Source: DASYTH01 sp045806965
GTDB taxonomy: Bacteria; Actinomycetota; Actinomycetes; Mycobacteriales; Pseudonocardiaceae
Assembly: GCA_045806965.1 (NCBI GenBank)
Contig: JBJMIG010000038.1
Coordinates: 62,001-126,000, forward strand
DNA: 64,000 nt
Reading direction: 5' to 3'
Of this stretch, positions 17,006 through 25,281 are shown piece after piece. How positions within the stretch are numbered: position 1 is the stretch's first letter; each line of letters begins with the position of its first letter. The position numbers were made by a program, and so were the translations under genes. Below the pieces are notes generated by a model, which saw nothing but the letters and a program-made list of their open reading frames with translations, had not been told where the DNA came from and did no database searches.

Positions 17006-17737
17006 TCAGTGCGCTTCCTCCCTGTCCTCCATGGACTGACCGAAGTAGATGATGGTCAGAAACGCGAAGATGAACGCCTGAAGAAGACCGATGAACATGT
17101 CGAACAATTTCCAGCCCGCACTGGGAATCCAGGAGATGAAGGCCGGAAACAATCCGAACACACTGAGCATCACGCCGCCGGCGAGAATGTTGCCGAAGAG
17201 TCGCAGCGCGTGCGAGAGCAGGCCGGTGAACTCCTCGAGAAACCACAGCGGGGCCAGCTTCGGCTGGTGACCCTTGGCGATGTGTACGAGCTGCTTGCCC
17301 GGCCCGCCGTGAATTCGGGAGCCAGCGATCTGCCGCCAGAAGAACACCAGCAGCGCCATCGGGTACACCAGGTTCACATCCGCGGTCGGCGGCGGTATGT
17401 AGTGGTGCAGCGGCAGGATCACGATCCAGTTGCAGGCCAGGATGAACACGAACAGCCCGATGGCCAGGGGCAGCAGGAACGGCGCGACGCGCATCCCGAT
17501 GCTGGTCTCCACCTGGCCGCGCAGGAAGGTCGTCACGCCCTCGAAGAACAGTTGGGCCCGGTTCGGCACGCCGGCCGTGATCTTGGCCCGGACGTAGAAC
17601 CCGAGGCCCACCACGACCGCCGCGGCCAGCAAGGTCCCGACGATGGTGTCGATGTGCAGGGTCAAGCCGAGAAACTCGACCTCTGTGTGGTTGCCGACCT
17701 CGACGGTGCTCTCCGCGGCGAGAACATGGGTGGTCAC
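17006..17737 (-). CDS. atpB: ATP synthase a subunit
   Basis: This is the membrane stator subunit forming the proton half-channels, with 243 residues and five to six membrane helices. The essential arginine lies in LLSHALRLFGNILAGG, and the C-terminal helix segment LLQAFIFAFLTIIYFGQSMED is typical. The GTG start overlaps the stop of the upstream atpI-like gene by 4 bp (GTGA). Confidence 0.95.
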   Translation of the reverse strand: MTTHVLAAESTVEVGNHTEVEFLGLTLHIDTIVGTLLAAAVVVGLGFYVRAKITAGVPNRAQLFFEGVTTFLRGQVETSIGMRVAPFLLPLAIGLFVFILACNWIVILPLHHYIPPPTADVNLVYPMALLVFFWRQIAGSRIHGGPGKQLVHIAKGHQPKLAPLWFLEEFTGLLSHALRLFGNILAGGVMLSVFGLFPAFISWIPSAGWKLFDMFIGLLQAFIFAFLTIIYFGQSMEDREEAH

Positions 17738-18141
17738 TTGCGGCGCTCCTTCATGACCGGCGTGACGGTGGTGGCCAGATTGATCACCTGGTAGGCCGCG
17801 AGTCCGAGGAACACACCGAGGCCGTCCGGGCGCACGAAGACCCCGAGGGCCACGGCCAGCACGGTGATCAGCATCAGCCGGGGCACCGCCAGCCGCCCGA
17901 TCGCCGTCCTGCTCGGGTTCTCACTCGAGATCACCTTCAGCACGGAGCGCTGGAGCATCCGGGTGTTCAACACGCCGAGCCCGAGGCCGACCACGCCGAG
18001 GATCCCCATCACGATGTGTCCGAAGATCCCGCACACCACGAGGCCGACCGCGCCGACCGCGACCGCGATGAGCACCGGGCGGCGCAGGTTCAGCACGGCA
18101 CCGGCGGGCACCTTGGCTGCCGCTGCTTGGAAGGCTGACAC
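17734..18141 (-). CDS. AtpI-like membrane protein (Rv1303 type)
   Basis: This 135-residue protein has four predicted membrane helices (PVLIAVAVGAVGLVVCGIF, HIVMGILGVVGLGLGVL, PRLMLITVLAVALGVFV, GVFLGLAAYQVINLATTV). It occupies the place of mycobacterial Rv1303, upstream of and overlapping atpB. AtpI proteins are thought to assist c-ring assembly or cation uptake. The assignment rests mainly on position and topology. Confidence 0.75.
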   Translation of the reverse strand: MSAFQAAAAKVPAGAVLNLRRPVLIAVAVGAVGLVVCGIFGHIVMGILGVVGLGLGVLNTRMLQRSVLKVISSENPSRTAIGRLAVPRLMLITVLAVALGVFVRPDGLGVFLGLAAYQVINLATTVTPVMKERRK

Positions 18142-18160
18142 GACTGGAACCTTTGACCCT

Positions 18161-18364
18161 CTATTTCATGAAGCTGCGGAACTTGACATAACCGTAGTAA
18201 CAGGCCGTAACCATGCCGAGCGCGAGGCCGGCCAGTACGAAGACGGGCGAGGAATCGGCGCGGGAATCGACGAACCAACCGAGCAGCATTCCTCCGGCGA
18301 CCAAACCCGCGATCGCCGAGCCGACGCCAACGAGCTCCCGCGGGCTCGCCGGACCTCGCGGCAC
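18161..18364 (-). CDS. AtpZ-like small membrane protein
   Basis: This 67-residue protein has two membrane helices (ELVGVGSAIAGLVAGGMLLGWFVDS and SPVFVLAGLALGMVTACYYGYVKF), the AtpZ/F0F1-ATPase gene-1 pattern. The only start in the open frame is a GTG at 18364 without a good ribosome binding site. Fourteen codons upstream, in the same frame, is an ATG with a strong GAAGGAG site, but a TAG lies between them. The N-terminus may therefore be shortened by a nonsense change, with re-initiation at the GTG. Confidence 0.65.
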   Translation of the reverse strand: MPRGPASPRELVGVGSAIAGLVAGGMLLGWFVDSRADSSPVFVLAGLALGMVTACYYGYVKFRSFMK

Positions 18365-18370
18365 GAACGC

Positions 18371-18406
18371 CTACCGGAGTGCTGCGAATGCCTGGTGATC
18401 ACTCAT
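18371..18406 (-). CDS. Eleven-codon leader ORF ending in an in-frame amber stop before atpZ
   Basis: An ATG with a strong upstream GAAGGAGAG ribosome binding site encodes MSDHQAFAALR and then TAG. The GTG of atpZ lies in the same frame six bases farther on. It is either a translated leader that feeds re-initiation at atpZ or the cut-off N-terminus of AtpZ. It is the first translation start of the atp operon. Confidence 0.4.
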   Translation of the reverse strand: MSDHQAFAALR

Positions 18407-18534
18407 ATGCAGCTCTCCTTCGTCGGTCGACAACGGCCGGCGTCCCTTTCGCCCCGGGGACGTTCCGGACGTTACCACACCCTCCGTTACCGCCATTCAC
18501 AGCCCTCCGCAGGTCAGGGCAGGCGTGGCGGGCG
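18407..18534 (-). promoter_or_regulatory. Probable atp operon promoter region
   Basis: These 128 bp separate wecA from the atp operon leader. No clear -35/-10 pair stands out. The region ends in the strong GAAGGAGAG ribosome binding site before the leader ORF. It is the only sizeable gap upstream of the eleven atp genes. Confidence 0.35.
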
Positions 18535-19686
18535 TCACGAACGTCGCGCGTCGCGCAGCCGAGGGATAGCCGAAACGAGGAGCGCGAAAAGCAGCCCGAT
18601 GCCGATTCCCCAGGCGACCACGAACACGTCGAAGAGCGTCAGCGCGACGGTGCCGAAGGCGAGCACCGCGGCCCACAGGTAGATCAGCAGCACCGCCCTG
18701 CGCTGCGAGTGACCGATCTCGAGCAGCCGGTGGTGCAGGTGCATCTTGTCCGCGTGGAACGGGCTGAGTCCCTTGTTGGTCCGCCGGAACACGGCCATCA
18801 GCAGGTCGAGCAGCGGCACGAACAGCACCGCGGCGACCACCAGCAGCGGGGAGAGCAGGGCCAGGGTCTGCTGCCCGCCGAGGTTGGCGATCCGACCCGA
18901 CGCCGAGGTGCTGGACGCGGCCAGCATCAGCCCGATCAGCATGGAGCCGGAGTCGCCCATGAAGATCCGCGCGGGCTGGAAGTTGTGCGGCAGGAAGCCG
19001 AGACAGGCGCCGGCCAGCGTGGCGGCGATCAGCGCGGGCGCGTAGTTCTGCACGTCCCCGCCGGACACCTTGAGCAGGTTCAGCGAGAACGCCAGCATCG
19101 CGCTGGCCGAGATCAGCCCGATCCCGGCGGCCAGCCCGTCGAGACCGTCCACGAAGTTCATCGCGTTCACCATGGTCACCACGAGCAGCACCACGATCAG
19201 GCCGCCCTGGTTCTGGTCGAACACCAGGTAGGAGCCCTTGCCGTCGTCGGCCCCCCACGGCACCCAGAACACGAACCACTGCAACCCGAACAGCACCAGG
19301 ATGCCGGCGCAGGTGGTCTGCCCGGCGAGCTTGGTCAGCGAGTCCAGCTCGAAGCGGTCGTCGAGCATGCCGATCAGCACGATCACGCCGCCGCCGACCA
19401 GCACCGCGATCGGGTCAAGGGTGTAGTCGAAGGCGCGGCGCAGCACCGGAAGCTGGTGCGCCAGCAGCATGCCGCCGCACACCCCGAGGTACATCGCGAG
19501 CCCGCCGAGCCGGGGCATCGGCACCACGTGCACGTCCCGCTTGCGCGGGTAGGCCACCGCGCCGATCCAGAACGCCAGCGCACGCACCGGCCCGGTACTC
19601 AGGAAGGTCAACGCGGCCGTGGTCAGCAGCACCAGCAGGTACTCCCGGATCGGCAACCCGGCCGGCGCGAAGCTACTGGGCGGCAC
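18535..19686 (-). CDS. wecA: Undecaprenyl-phosphate GlcNAc-1-phosphate transferase (WecA/Rfe)
   Basis: This is an integral membrane enzyme of the MraY/WecA superfamily with 383 residues and about eleven membrane helices. It transfers a sugar-1-phosphate to polyprenyl phosphate and in mycobacteria starts arabinogalactan linker synthesis. Signature motifs are PRLGGLAMYLG, the Mg-binding IGMLDDRFELD, NAMNFVDGLDGLAAG, ARIFMGDSGSM and the HLHH motif of the WecA group (DKMHLHHRLLE). It occupies the position of Rv1302, divergent from sua5. Confidence 0.93.
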   Translation of the reverse strand: MPPSSFAPAGLPIREYLLVLLTTAALTFLSTGPVRALAFWIGAVAYPRKRDVHVVPMPRLGGLAMYLGVCGGMLLAHQLPVLRRAFDYTLDPIAVLVGGGVIVLIGMLDDRFELDSLTKLAGQTTCAGILVLFGLQWFVFWVPWGADDGKGSYLVFDQNQGGLIVVLLVVTMVNAMNFVDGLDGLAAGIGLISASAMLAFSLNLLKVSGGDVQNYAPALIAATLAGACLGFLPHNFQPARIFMGDSGSMLIGLMLAASSTSASGRIANLGGQQTLALLSPLLVVAAVLFVPLLDLLMAVFRRTNKGLSPFHADKMHLHHRLLEIGHSQRRAVLLIYLWAAVLAFGTVALTLFDVFVVAWGIGIGLLFALLVSAIPRLRDARRS

Positions 19687-19807
19687 CGCCGGCCCCCCGG
19701 CTCGGCAACGGCGTGCTCGGTGCGCTCATCGCGGTCCGCGTCACTCCTCTGCGGTTCGTCGTCGGACGGTATGTTCCGTGAGAGTAGCCGGGAATGAGGA
19801 GGTCAGT
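19687..19807. promoter_or_regulatory. Divergent promoter region between wecA and the sua5/t6A operon
   Basis: A 121-bp divergent gap supplies the promoters for wecA (minus) and the nine-gene plus-strand run. A strong GAGGAGG ribosome binding site at 19796-19802 precedes the GTG of sua5. No -35/-10 pair is certain, though GTCGGACGGTATGTTCCG near 19760 is a possible -10 region. Confidence 0.4.
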
Positions 19808-20458
19808 GTGGGCACGGTCTACGACTGCCGGACACCCGCGGACCGGGCGGCCGGACTGGCCGCGGCGGCGAGCCTGATCCGCGGCGGCTGGTCGGTGGTC
19901 TTCCCGACCGACACCGTCTACGGCATCGGCTGCGACCCGTTCAGCGTGAGCGCGGTCAGCGACCTGCTCGCCGCGAAGGGCCGGACCCGGGGCGCGCCGC
20001 TGCCCGTGCTGGTCGGCTCCTGGACCGCGGTCGACGGGCTGGCCCAGTACGTGTCCAGGGAGGCGCGCGACCTCATCGAGGCGTTCTGGCCGGGCGGGCT
20101 GTCCCTGGTGCTGAACCAGACCCCCAGCCTCACCTGGGATCTGGGCGACAGCAAGGGCACCGTCACGGTCCGCATGCCCCTGCACCCGGTCGCGCTCGAC
20201 CTGCTCCGCGACGTCGGGCCGATGGCGGTCTCGATGGCCACCGGCCCGGCCGCCACCGGCCCGGTCACCACCATCGAGGACGCCCGCGCCCAACTCGCCG
20301 AGAGCGTCGGCGCGTTCCTCGACTCCGGCCCGCTCACCGGCACCGGCACCTCGACCATTGTCGACCTCACCGGCGATGAGCCCCGCCTGCTCCGCGAGGG
20401 CTCGATCAGCCGGGCCGACCTCAACGCCGTACTCGGCCGCGAGATCGTTGCCGTGTGA
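19808..20458 (+). CDS. sua5: Sua5/YrdC/YwlC family protein with altered SxN motif
   Basis: This is the positional orthologue of mycobacterial Rv1301, which makes threonylcarbamoyl-AMP for t6A tRNA modification. It has 216 residues from GTG, with a GAGGAGG site just upstream. The match is extensive: FPTDTVYGIGCDPF, LLAAKGRTRGAPLPVLVGSW, IEAFWPGGLSLVL, WDLGDSKGTVTVRMPLHPVA and STIVDLTGDEPRLLREG. However, the usual MAVSSANxSG reads MAVSMATGPAATG. The Asn of the SxN catalytic tetrad is absent, so activity is doubtful. Only three bases separate its stop from the next gene, so it leads the operon. Confidence 0.88.
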   Translation: MGTVYDCRTPADRAAGLAAAASLIRGGWSVVFPTDTVYGIGCDPFSVSAVSDLLAAKGRTRGAPLPVLVGSWTAVDGLAQYVSREARDLIEAFWPGGLSLVLNQTPSLTWDLGDSKGTVTVRMPLHPVALDLLRDVGPMAVSMATGPAATGPVTTIEDARAQLAESVGAFLDSGPLTGTGTSTIVDLTGDEPRLLREGSISRADLNAVLGREIVAV

Positions 20459-20461
20459 TCC

Positions 20462-21289
20462 ATGGCCATCCTCGCGGTACACGGCATCGGGACGCAGCAG
20501 TTGGGCCGGCAGCAGCTGGTCAAGGCCTGGGCACCGGCGCTGGGTGACGGGTTGGAGCGGGCGCTAGGCCGGAAGGTCGATCCGGGCCCGGTGCTGGACA
20601 TCGCGTTCTACGGTGACGTGTTCCTTCCGATGTTGCCGGGAACCAACAAAGCCGGCGGGCACGGCGAGGATGTGTTCGCGGGTCTGTCCGACGTCGAGGT
20701 CGAGGAGCTGGCTGAGGAAGTGGCGGCCGAACTCGACCCAGCCGACCAGGCGGCCGCGCGGGAGGGGGTCGGCAAGGCGTACACCAGGGTTCCCCGGCCG
20801 ATGCAGACGGTGCTTCGTGCGCTTGACCGCCGGTTCGGCCCTTCGGCCGGAGTACTGCATATCGGAGTCTTCAGGCAGGTCAAGAAGTACCTGACCGAAG
20901 CGACGCTCAAGGCCCGAGTCGACGCGCGGGTGGCGCAAGCTGCTGCGGACTGCCAGGTGTTGCTTGGTCACTCGCTCGGTTCCGTGGTGGCCTACGAGTA
21001 CCTGCGCCAACATCCGCACCACCGGCCGGCATTCATCACGCTCGGCTCGCCGCTGGGGTTACGTATGGTGCGCGAGCGCCTCCCAGCCGGCCAGCCACAG
21101 GTGCTCGAGTGGACCGCGGTTCGCGACCCACGGGATCCAGTGGCCTGCGCAGGTGATCTGGCCGGCTGGTGGCCCGGCGTTCGGGATCGCCAGGTCAACA
21201 ACGGAAACGATGCGCACTCGGTTTTGCGATACCTGTCTAAGAAGGAAGCCGGACACGCAATTGCCGGAGCGCTCTCGGAGCTCACCTAG
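20462..21289 (+). CDS. Alpha/beta hydrolase (lipase-like), first gene of the caspase/WD40 module
   Basis: This 275-residue cytosolic protein has no signal peptide. It starts MAILAVHGIGTQQLG, where HGIG is the oxyanion-hole segment of lipase-like folds. The nucleophile elbow GHSLGSVVAYEYL (GxSxG, about residues 163-175) and FITLGSPLGLRMVRE follow. A likely acid is in the WTAVRDPRDPVA segment, and the catalytic His is probably in GNDAHSVLRYL. The pattern resembles esterases of phospholipid or lipoprotein type. Its start is three bases after sua5, and its stop directly abuts the start of the caspase gene. The function is unknown; it could be an effector that attacks lipids. Confidence 0.75.
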   Translation: MAILAVHGIGTQQLGRQQLVKAWAPALGDGLERALGRKVDPGPVLDIAFYGDVFLPMLPGTNKAGGHGEDVFAGLSDVEVEELAEEVAAELDPADQAAAREGVGKAYTRVPRPMQTVLRALDRRFGPSAGVLHIGVFRQVKKYLTEATLKARVDARVAQAAADCQVLLGHSLGSVVAYEYLRQHPHHRPAFITLGSPLGLRMVRERLPAGQPQVLEWTAVRDPRDPVACAGDLAGWWPGVRDRQVNNGNDAHSVLRYLSKKEAGHAIAGALSELT

Positions 21290-23056
21290 TTGAACGTTGC
21301 CACCGACCTGCCACTGCGCAGAAACCTGGTCATTGTCGCCACCAGCCAGTATCAGGACCTGGCGTGGGACCCGCTGGACGGTGTCCGCACCGAAGTCGCC
21401 GCCATCGCGGGCTGGTTATGTGACCCGCAGCTTGGCAACCGCCGGTTCACCCGGCAGTTGCGCCCGCTGGCGAACAACCCGACCGCCGCCGAAGTGCGGG
21501 CAGGACTGCAAGACCCGGGTCCGGAGTGGACCGCGGACGACGCGGTGTTCCTGTTCATCACCGGTCACGGACATCAGGACACCGAAAGCCGGCGGCACTA
21601 TCTGGCGCTGACCACGACCGAGCGGAATAGTCTTCGGCGCACTGGTATCGCCACCGACGAGCTGGTGGGCTGGCTGCATGAGACCGGCGTAGACCATCTG
21701 CTGCTAGTGGTGGACGCGTGCTATTCCGGCGCGATGGCGAGCGACGCGCTGCGCAACGTGCCGAAGATGCGCTCCAACTGGGCGGTACTGACCAGTTCGT
21801 CGGCCGACGAGGAAGCCACCACCGGGGCGTTGACCAGCGCGATCCGCGCCTTCCTGGACGAGCTCGGCAGCCGGACTGGCGAGAAGTTCGGCTCGCCCGG
21901 CGAGTATCTGACAGTTTTCCAATTCCTCAGCGAGGTGAACGAGAAACTACGCGGGCAGACCCTCACCTGGCTGGGCGGAGGCGGCCAGGGCCAGCACATC
22001 TGCCTGCCCAACCCGCACCTGCGCCCCAGAGGCGCGGGCGACCCGGATGCGCTCTTCGTCGGTCGCGACCGGCTGATGACCGAATTGGTCAAGGCGGCAA
22101 CCGGAGCGGCGGGCGTCACCCTGGTGACCGGCGGGGCGGGCACCGGGAAGTCGGCTGCTCTTGCCCGGTTGACGAAGCGCACCGAAGGCGTGATCTCGGT
22201 GCAGGCCACCGGGCAGACGCATGCGCAGGTGCTGAGCCGAATCTGCCAGGCGGTCGGGCTGCCGGCCGCGACTACGATCGACGGCTGGCGGGACTGGCTC
22301 GCCGGGTCCGGGGAGCCAGTGACCGTCGTCGTGGACGCGCTGGACGAAGCGCGGAGCCCGGACATGCTGGTTCGCGAAGTGTTGGACCAGTTGGAGCCGG
22401 ACGGCGAGCCAGACCTGGTGCGGCTGCTGGTCGGCGTTCGGTCGGTCGGCGGCGACACCACTCCGCCCAGCGGGAGGCTGCGCGGGCGGAGGATCTGCGT
22501 GGACGACGACGAGTGGTGGGAACAGGCGGACCTGACCGGCTACGTGGCCCGCGTCCTCACCCGGCCGGATGGCTCACCGTATCGCTCTCTGGTCGAAGGC
22601 GACCTGGATGAGCTGGCCGGGGCCATCGCGCACCGGGCCGGCCGGTCGTTCCTGGTAGCCGGTCTGTACGCCGATTCCCTCGCCCACGGGGAGACGGTGA
22701 GCAACCCGGACTCGTTGCACGCCATGGACGACGGCGTGGTCGGGGTGTTCCGCGACGACCTGCACCGCACGTTCCCGGAGCCGACGGACCGGACCCGGGC
22801 AGTGGCGCTGCTCCGCGCGACGGCCTTCGGCCAAGGCGTCGGGCTGCCCTGGCTGCGAGTCTGGTCCACGGTGGCGAACGTGATCGCACCCGGGAACGGC
22901 GACTACGACGACACAGACATCCTGTGGCTGCTGGATTCTCGGGTCGGCGGATATCTGGTCCGGGATCAGGAGGACGAGCTGCATGTCTACCGGCCGGCGC
23001 ACGATCTCCTGCGCACGGCGCTGCGCAACAGTTGGCGGAAGCTGCTCGACCCATGA
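21290..23056 (+). CDS. Caspase-like protease fused to STAND-type NTPase
   Basis: This 588-residue protein starts at a TTG directly after the preceding stop. Residues 1-235 are a caspase/C14-like domain: RNLVIVATSQYQD, the catalytic His in FLFITGHGHQ (His93) and the catalytic Cys in LLLVVDACYSGAMA (Cys144). Residues 255-400 are a P-loop NTPase: LFVGRDRLMTEL, Walker A GGAGTGKS (281-288) and Walker B VTVVVDALDE (344-353). A helical, probably winged-helix region follows, ending in YRPAHDLLRTALRNSWRKLL. Such proteins are known in bacterial conflict and regulated-death systems, where a WD40 or TPR sensor triggers the protease. Here the WD40 part is a separate gene overlapping by 4 bp. Confidence 0.88.
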   Translation: MNVATDLPLRRNLVIVATSQYQDLAWDPLDGVRTEVAAIAGWLCDPQLGNRRFTRQLRPLANNPTAAEVRAGLQDPGPEWTADDAVFLFITGHGHQDTESRRHYLALTTTERNSLRRTGIATDELVGWLHETGVDHLLLVVDACYSGAMASDALRNVPKMRSNWAVLTSSSADEEATTGALTSAIRAFLDELGSRTGEKFGSPGEYLTVFQFLSEVNEKLRGQTLTWLGGGGQGQHICLPNPHLRPRGAGDPDALFVGRDRLMTELVKAATGAAGVTLVTGGAGTGKSAALARLTKRTEGVISVQATGQTHAQVLSRICQAVGLPAATTIDGWRDWLAGSGEPVTVVVDALDEARSPDMLVREVLDQLEPDGEPDLVRLLVGVRSVGGDTTPPSGRLRGRRICVDDDEWWEQADLTGYVARVLTRPDGSPYRSLVEGDLDELAGAIAHRAGRSFLVAGLYADSLAHGETVSNPDSLHAMDDGVVGVFRDDLHRTFPEPTDRTRAVALLRATAFGQGVGLPWLRVWSTVANVIAPGNGDYDDTDILWLLDSRVGGYLVRDQEDELHVYRPAHDLLRTALRNSWRKLLDP

Positions 23057-25281
23057 TCGAACCACTGTCCGAAGAGGAGGCGCTGGTCGCCCGCGAGCTG
23101 CGTGAACTGGCGATGTCGTCGATTCGCCGTGGCTTGCGGCCAGCGCCCTACCTGCGCCGCCACCTGGCCCAGCACGCGCTGGCCGGCGGGATGCTCGGTC
23201 CGGACATCTTGCCGGTTCAGGTGCTGCCCTACCTCGATCTCGCCCAGCTATGGCTGGCACTCGGAGAGCGGGACGCTAGCCAGCCGATCGATTTCCCGGG
23301 GCTGGCCCAACTGCGCCAGGTCGCCCACCTCTGGGACTGGGACAACCCCGAGCGCAACGCCGCCGCTCTTCAACTGTGGGCCGCACTGGATGGGACGCCG
23401 ATCCAGGAGGAGCTCAACTCGTCCTGGCGGGTGCGCTGGGCCGGTCGGCGGCCGGAGCCGGGAATCGTGCTCGGGCGCTACTCCGATCCGGTCTGGGCGG
23501 TGGCCGCAACCCGGCTGGCCAGCGGTCGACCGGTAGCCATCTCAGCCGACGGTGAACCGTCAATCCTTCGGCTGTGGGATCTGGCCACGGCTCTGCCCCT
23601 GCTGAGTCTGGCGGCACACGACAAACCTGTGCTTGCGCTGTCCATCGACTCATCCGGTGTCGCGGCGAGCGGGGCGGCTGACGGCATGATCCAGCTCTGG
23701 GACCTGGACGCCGGAGAGTTACTCGGCCAGGCCGTATCCGGCCACCGGGGGGCCGTGTACGCCCTGGCATTTCTCGTCCAGGCCGGCACACCGCATCTGG
23801 TCAGCGGCGGCGAGGACGGCCTGATCCGGTTCTGGGACCTCGCCGGCGAGCCGGCCGGTCCGGAGCTGCGCCTGGAAGAAGGCGCGGTCCGGACGCTGGC
23901 GATCGCCGATGGGCCCGACGGCCCGGTCCTGGCGGCCAGCGGCACCGGTGGGACCGTGCTGGCCTGGGATCTCACCACCCGGCTGCGCACCGGGCCGCCA
24001 TTGCTCGGCCATCGGGGCGCGGTGCGGTCGCTGACCGCGGATCGCCACCTACTGATCAGCGGCGATACCGAGGGCGTGGTGCTGTGCAGGAACCTACGTA
24101 CCGGGGCGGTGACACGGCAGCCGATGCCCGTCACCGGCCGCCCGGTGACGGCGCTCGCCTCCGGTGACGGGCTGGTGATCGCCGGTCAGGATCGCTCGGT
24201 GCTGGTGTCGGACACAGCCACCGGAGAACCGGTCGGCCATGCGGACAGCGGCACCGCGGTGACGATCAGCTCGGTGGCCGTGGCACCGGCCGCGCGCATC
24301 GCGGTGACCGGAGGCCGTGACGGCACCGTCCGCATCTGGGATCTAACCTTCCCGGCACCGGCCACGGCGCACGCGGACGCTCACCTGCACAGCGTGGACG
24401 CGATCGCCACGGCCGACCTCGCCGGGGTCGGCCCGGTGGTGCTGACCGGCGGCGCCGACCACACGGTTCGGTGCTGGCACCTGGAGACCGGTGAATCGGT
24501 CGGCGAGCCACTGACCGGGCACAGCTCCCCCGTCACCGCCATCGCGACCTCCGGCCACCTGATCGTGGCCGGCGCGTTCGACGGTTCGATGCTGGCATGG
24601 CGGACCGACGGCCAGCCAGCAGCCGAGCGGATCAATTCAGCCGGCGGGCCGGTGGTCGGGTTGGCGGCTGCCGACCTCGATGGGTGCCCGGTGCTGGTCA
24701 ACGTGGCCTGGAGTGGAACGGTGACTGTGTGCGGCCTGGACTGGTCCGAGTTGGCCAGGTCGGACCATTCCGAACCCACCAGCCTGGCCGTGCTGCCCGG
24801 CCCCATCGTGATCACCGGTTCCCGGGATGGCAGTCTGCGGATCTGGGACGTCTGCGATGGCACGGTAAGGGATCTGCGAACCGGTGCCGGCATCGACGCG
24901 CTGGCCATGCACGGGCGGTTGGCGGTGACCGGCGGCACCGCCGGCACAGTACGCACATGGGACGTCGACCAGGGCACACATGTATCAACCACAATGGAAG
25001 GCCATCCCGGTGGAGTACTCGCGGTGGTGATCGCGATGCTGCCGAACGGGCTCGCGGCGATCGTGAGCGGGGGCGCCGACGGCGAGGTTCGACTGCATGA
25101 CCTGCATGCCGGGGAGGCGCTCGGCGAGGCCCTGCCCACTCCGGACCGGCCGCGTCTGCTTCGGATACATGACGGTCCGCGGCCGGTATTGGTTATCGGC
25201 GGGGCCGGCGTCGCGGTGGCCGAACTACGGCACGGCGAAGGTTGCATTCCGGGCGCGACTACCATCAGCAGACATGAGTGA
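23053..25281 (+). CDS. WD40 beta-propeller protein, sensor half of a split STAND protein
   Basis: This 742-residue protein starts at an ATG overlapping the caspase gene stop (ATGA). The N-terminal 140 residues are helical (APYLRRHLAQHALAGG, LDLAQLWLALGERD), the kind of linker that in one-piece caspase-NTPase-WD40 proteins joins NTPase to propeller. At least ten WD-type repeats follow, e.g. SILRLWDLATALP, GMIQLWDLDAGELLG, GLIRFWDLAGEP, GTVRIWDLTFPAP, HTVRCWHLETGES, GSLRIWDVCDG and GTVRTWDVDQG. That is enough for one large or two propellers. It has no protease or NTPase motif, so its probable job is ligand sensing. The reading frame is open back to 22924, so frameshift fusion with the upstream gene is conceivable. 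Confidence 0.88.
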   Translation: MIEPLSEEEALVARELRELAMSSIRRGLRPAPYLRRHLAQHALAGGMLGPDILPVQVLPYLDLAQLWLALGERDASQPIDFPGLAQLRQVAHLWDWDNPERNAAALQLWAALDGTPIQEELNSSWRVRWAGRRPEPGIVLGRYSDPVWAVAATRLASGRPVAISADGEPSILRLWDLATALPLLSLAAHDKPVLALSIDSSGVAASGAADGMIQLWDLDAGELLGQAVSGHRGAVYALAFLVQAGTPHLVSGGEDGLIRFWDLAGEPAGPELRLEEGAVRTLAIADGPDGPVLAASGTGGTVLAWDLTTRLRTGPPLLGHRGAVRSLTADRHLLISGDTEGVVLCRNLRTGAVTRQPMPVTGRPVTALASGDGLVIAGQDRSVLVSDTATGEPVGHADSGTAVTISSVAVAPAARIAVTGGRDGTVRIWDLTFPAPATAHADAHLHSVDAIATADLAGVGPVVLTGGADHTVRCWHLETGESVGEPLTGHSSPVTAIATSGHLIVAGAFDGSMLAWRTDGQPAAERINSAGGPVVGLAAADLDGCPVLVNVAWSGTVTVCGLDWSELARSDHSEPTSLAVLPGPIVITGSRDGSLRIWDVCDGTVRDLRTGAGIDALAMHGRLAVTGGTAGTVRTWDVDQGTHVSTTMEGHPGGVLAVVIAMLPNGLAAIVSGGADGEVRLHDLHAGEALGEALPTPDRPRLLRIHDGPRPVLVIGGAGVAVAELRHGEGCIPGATTISRHE

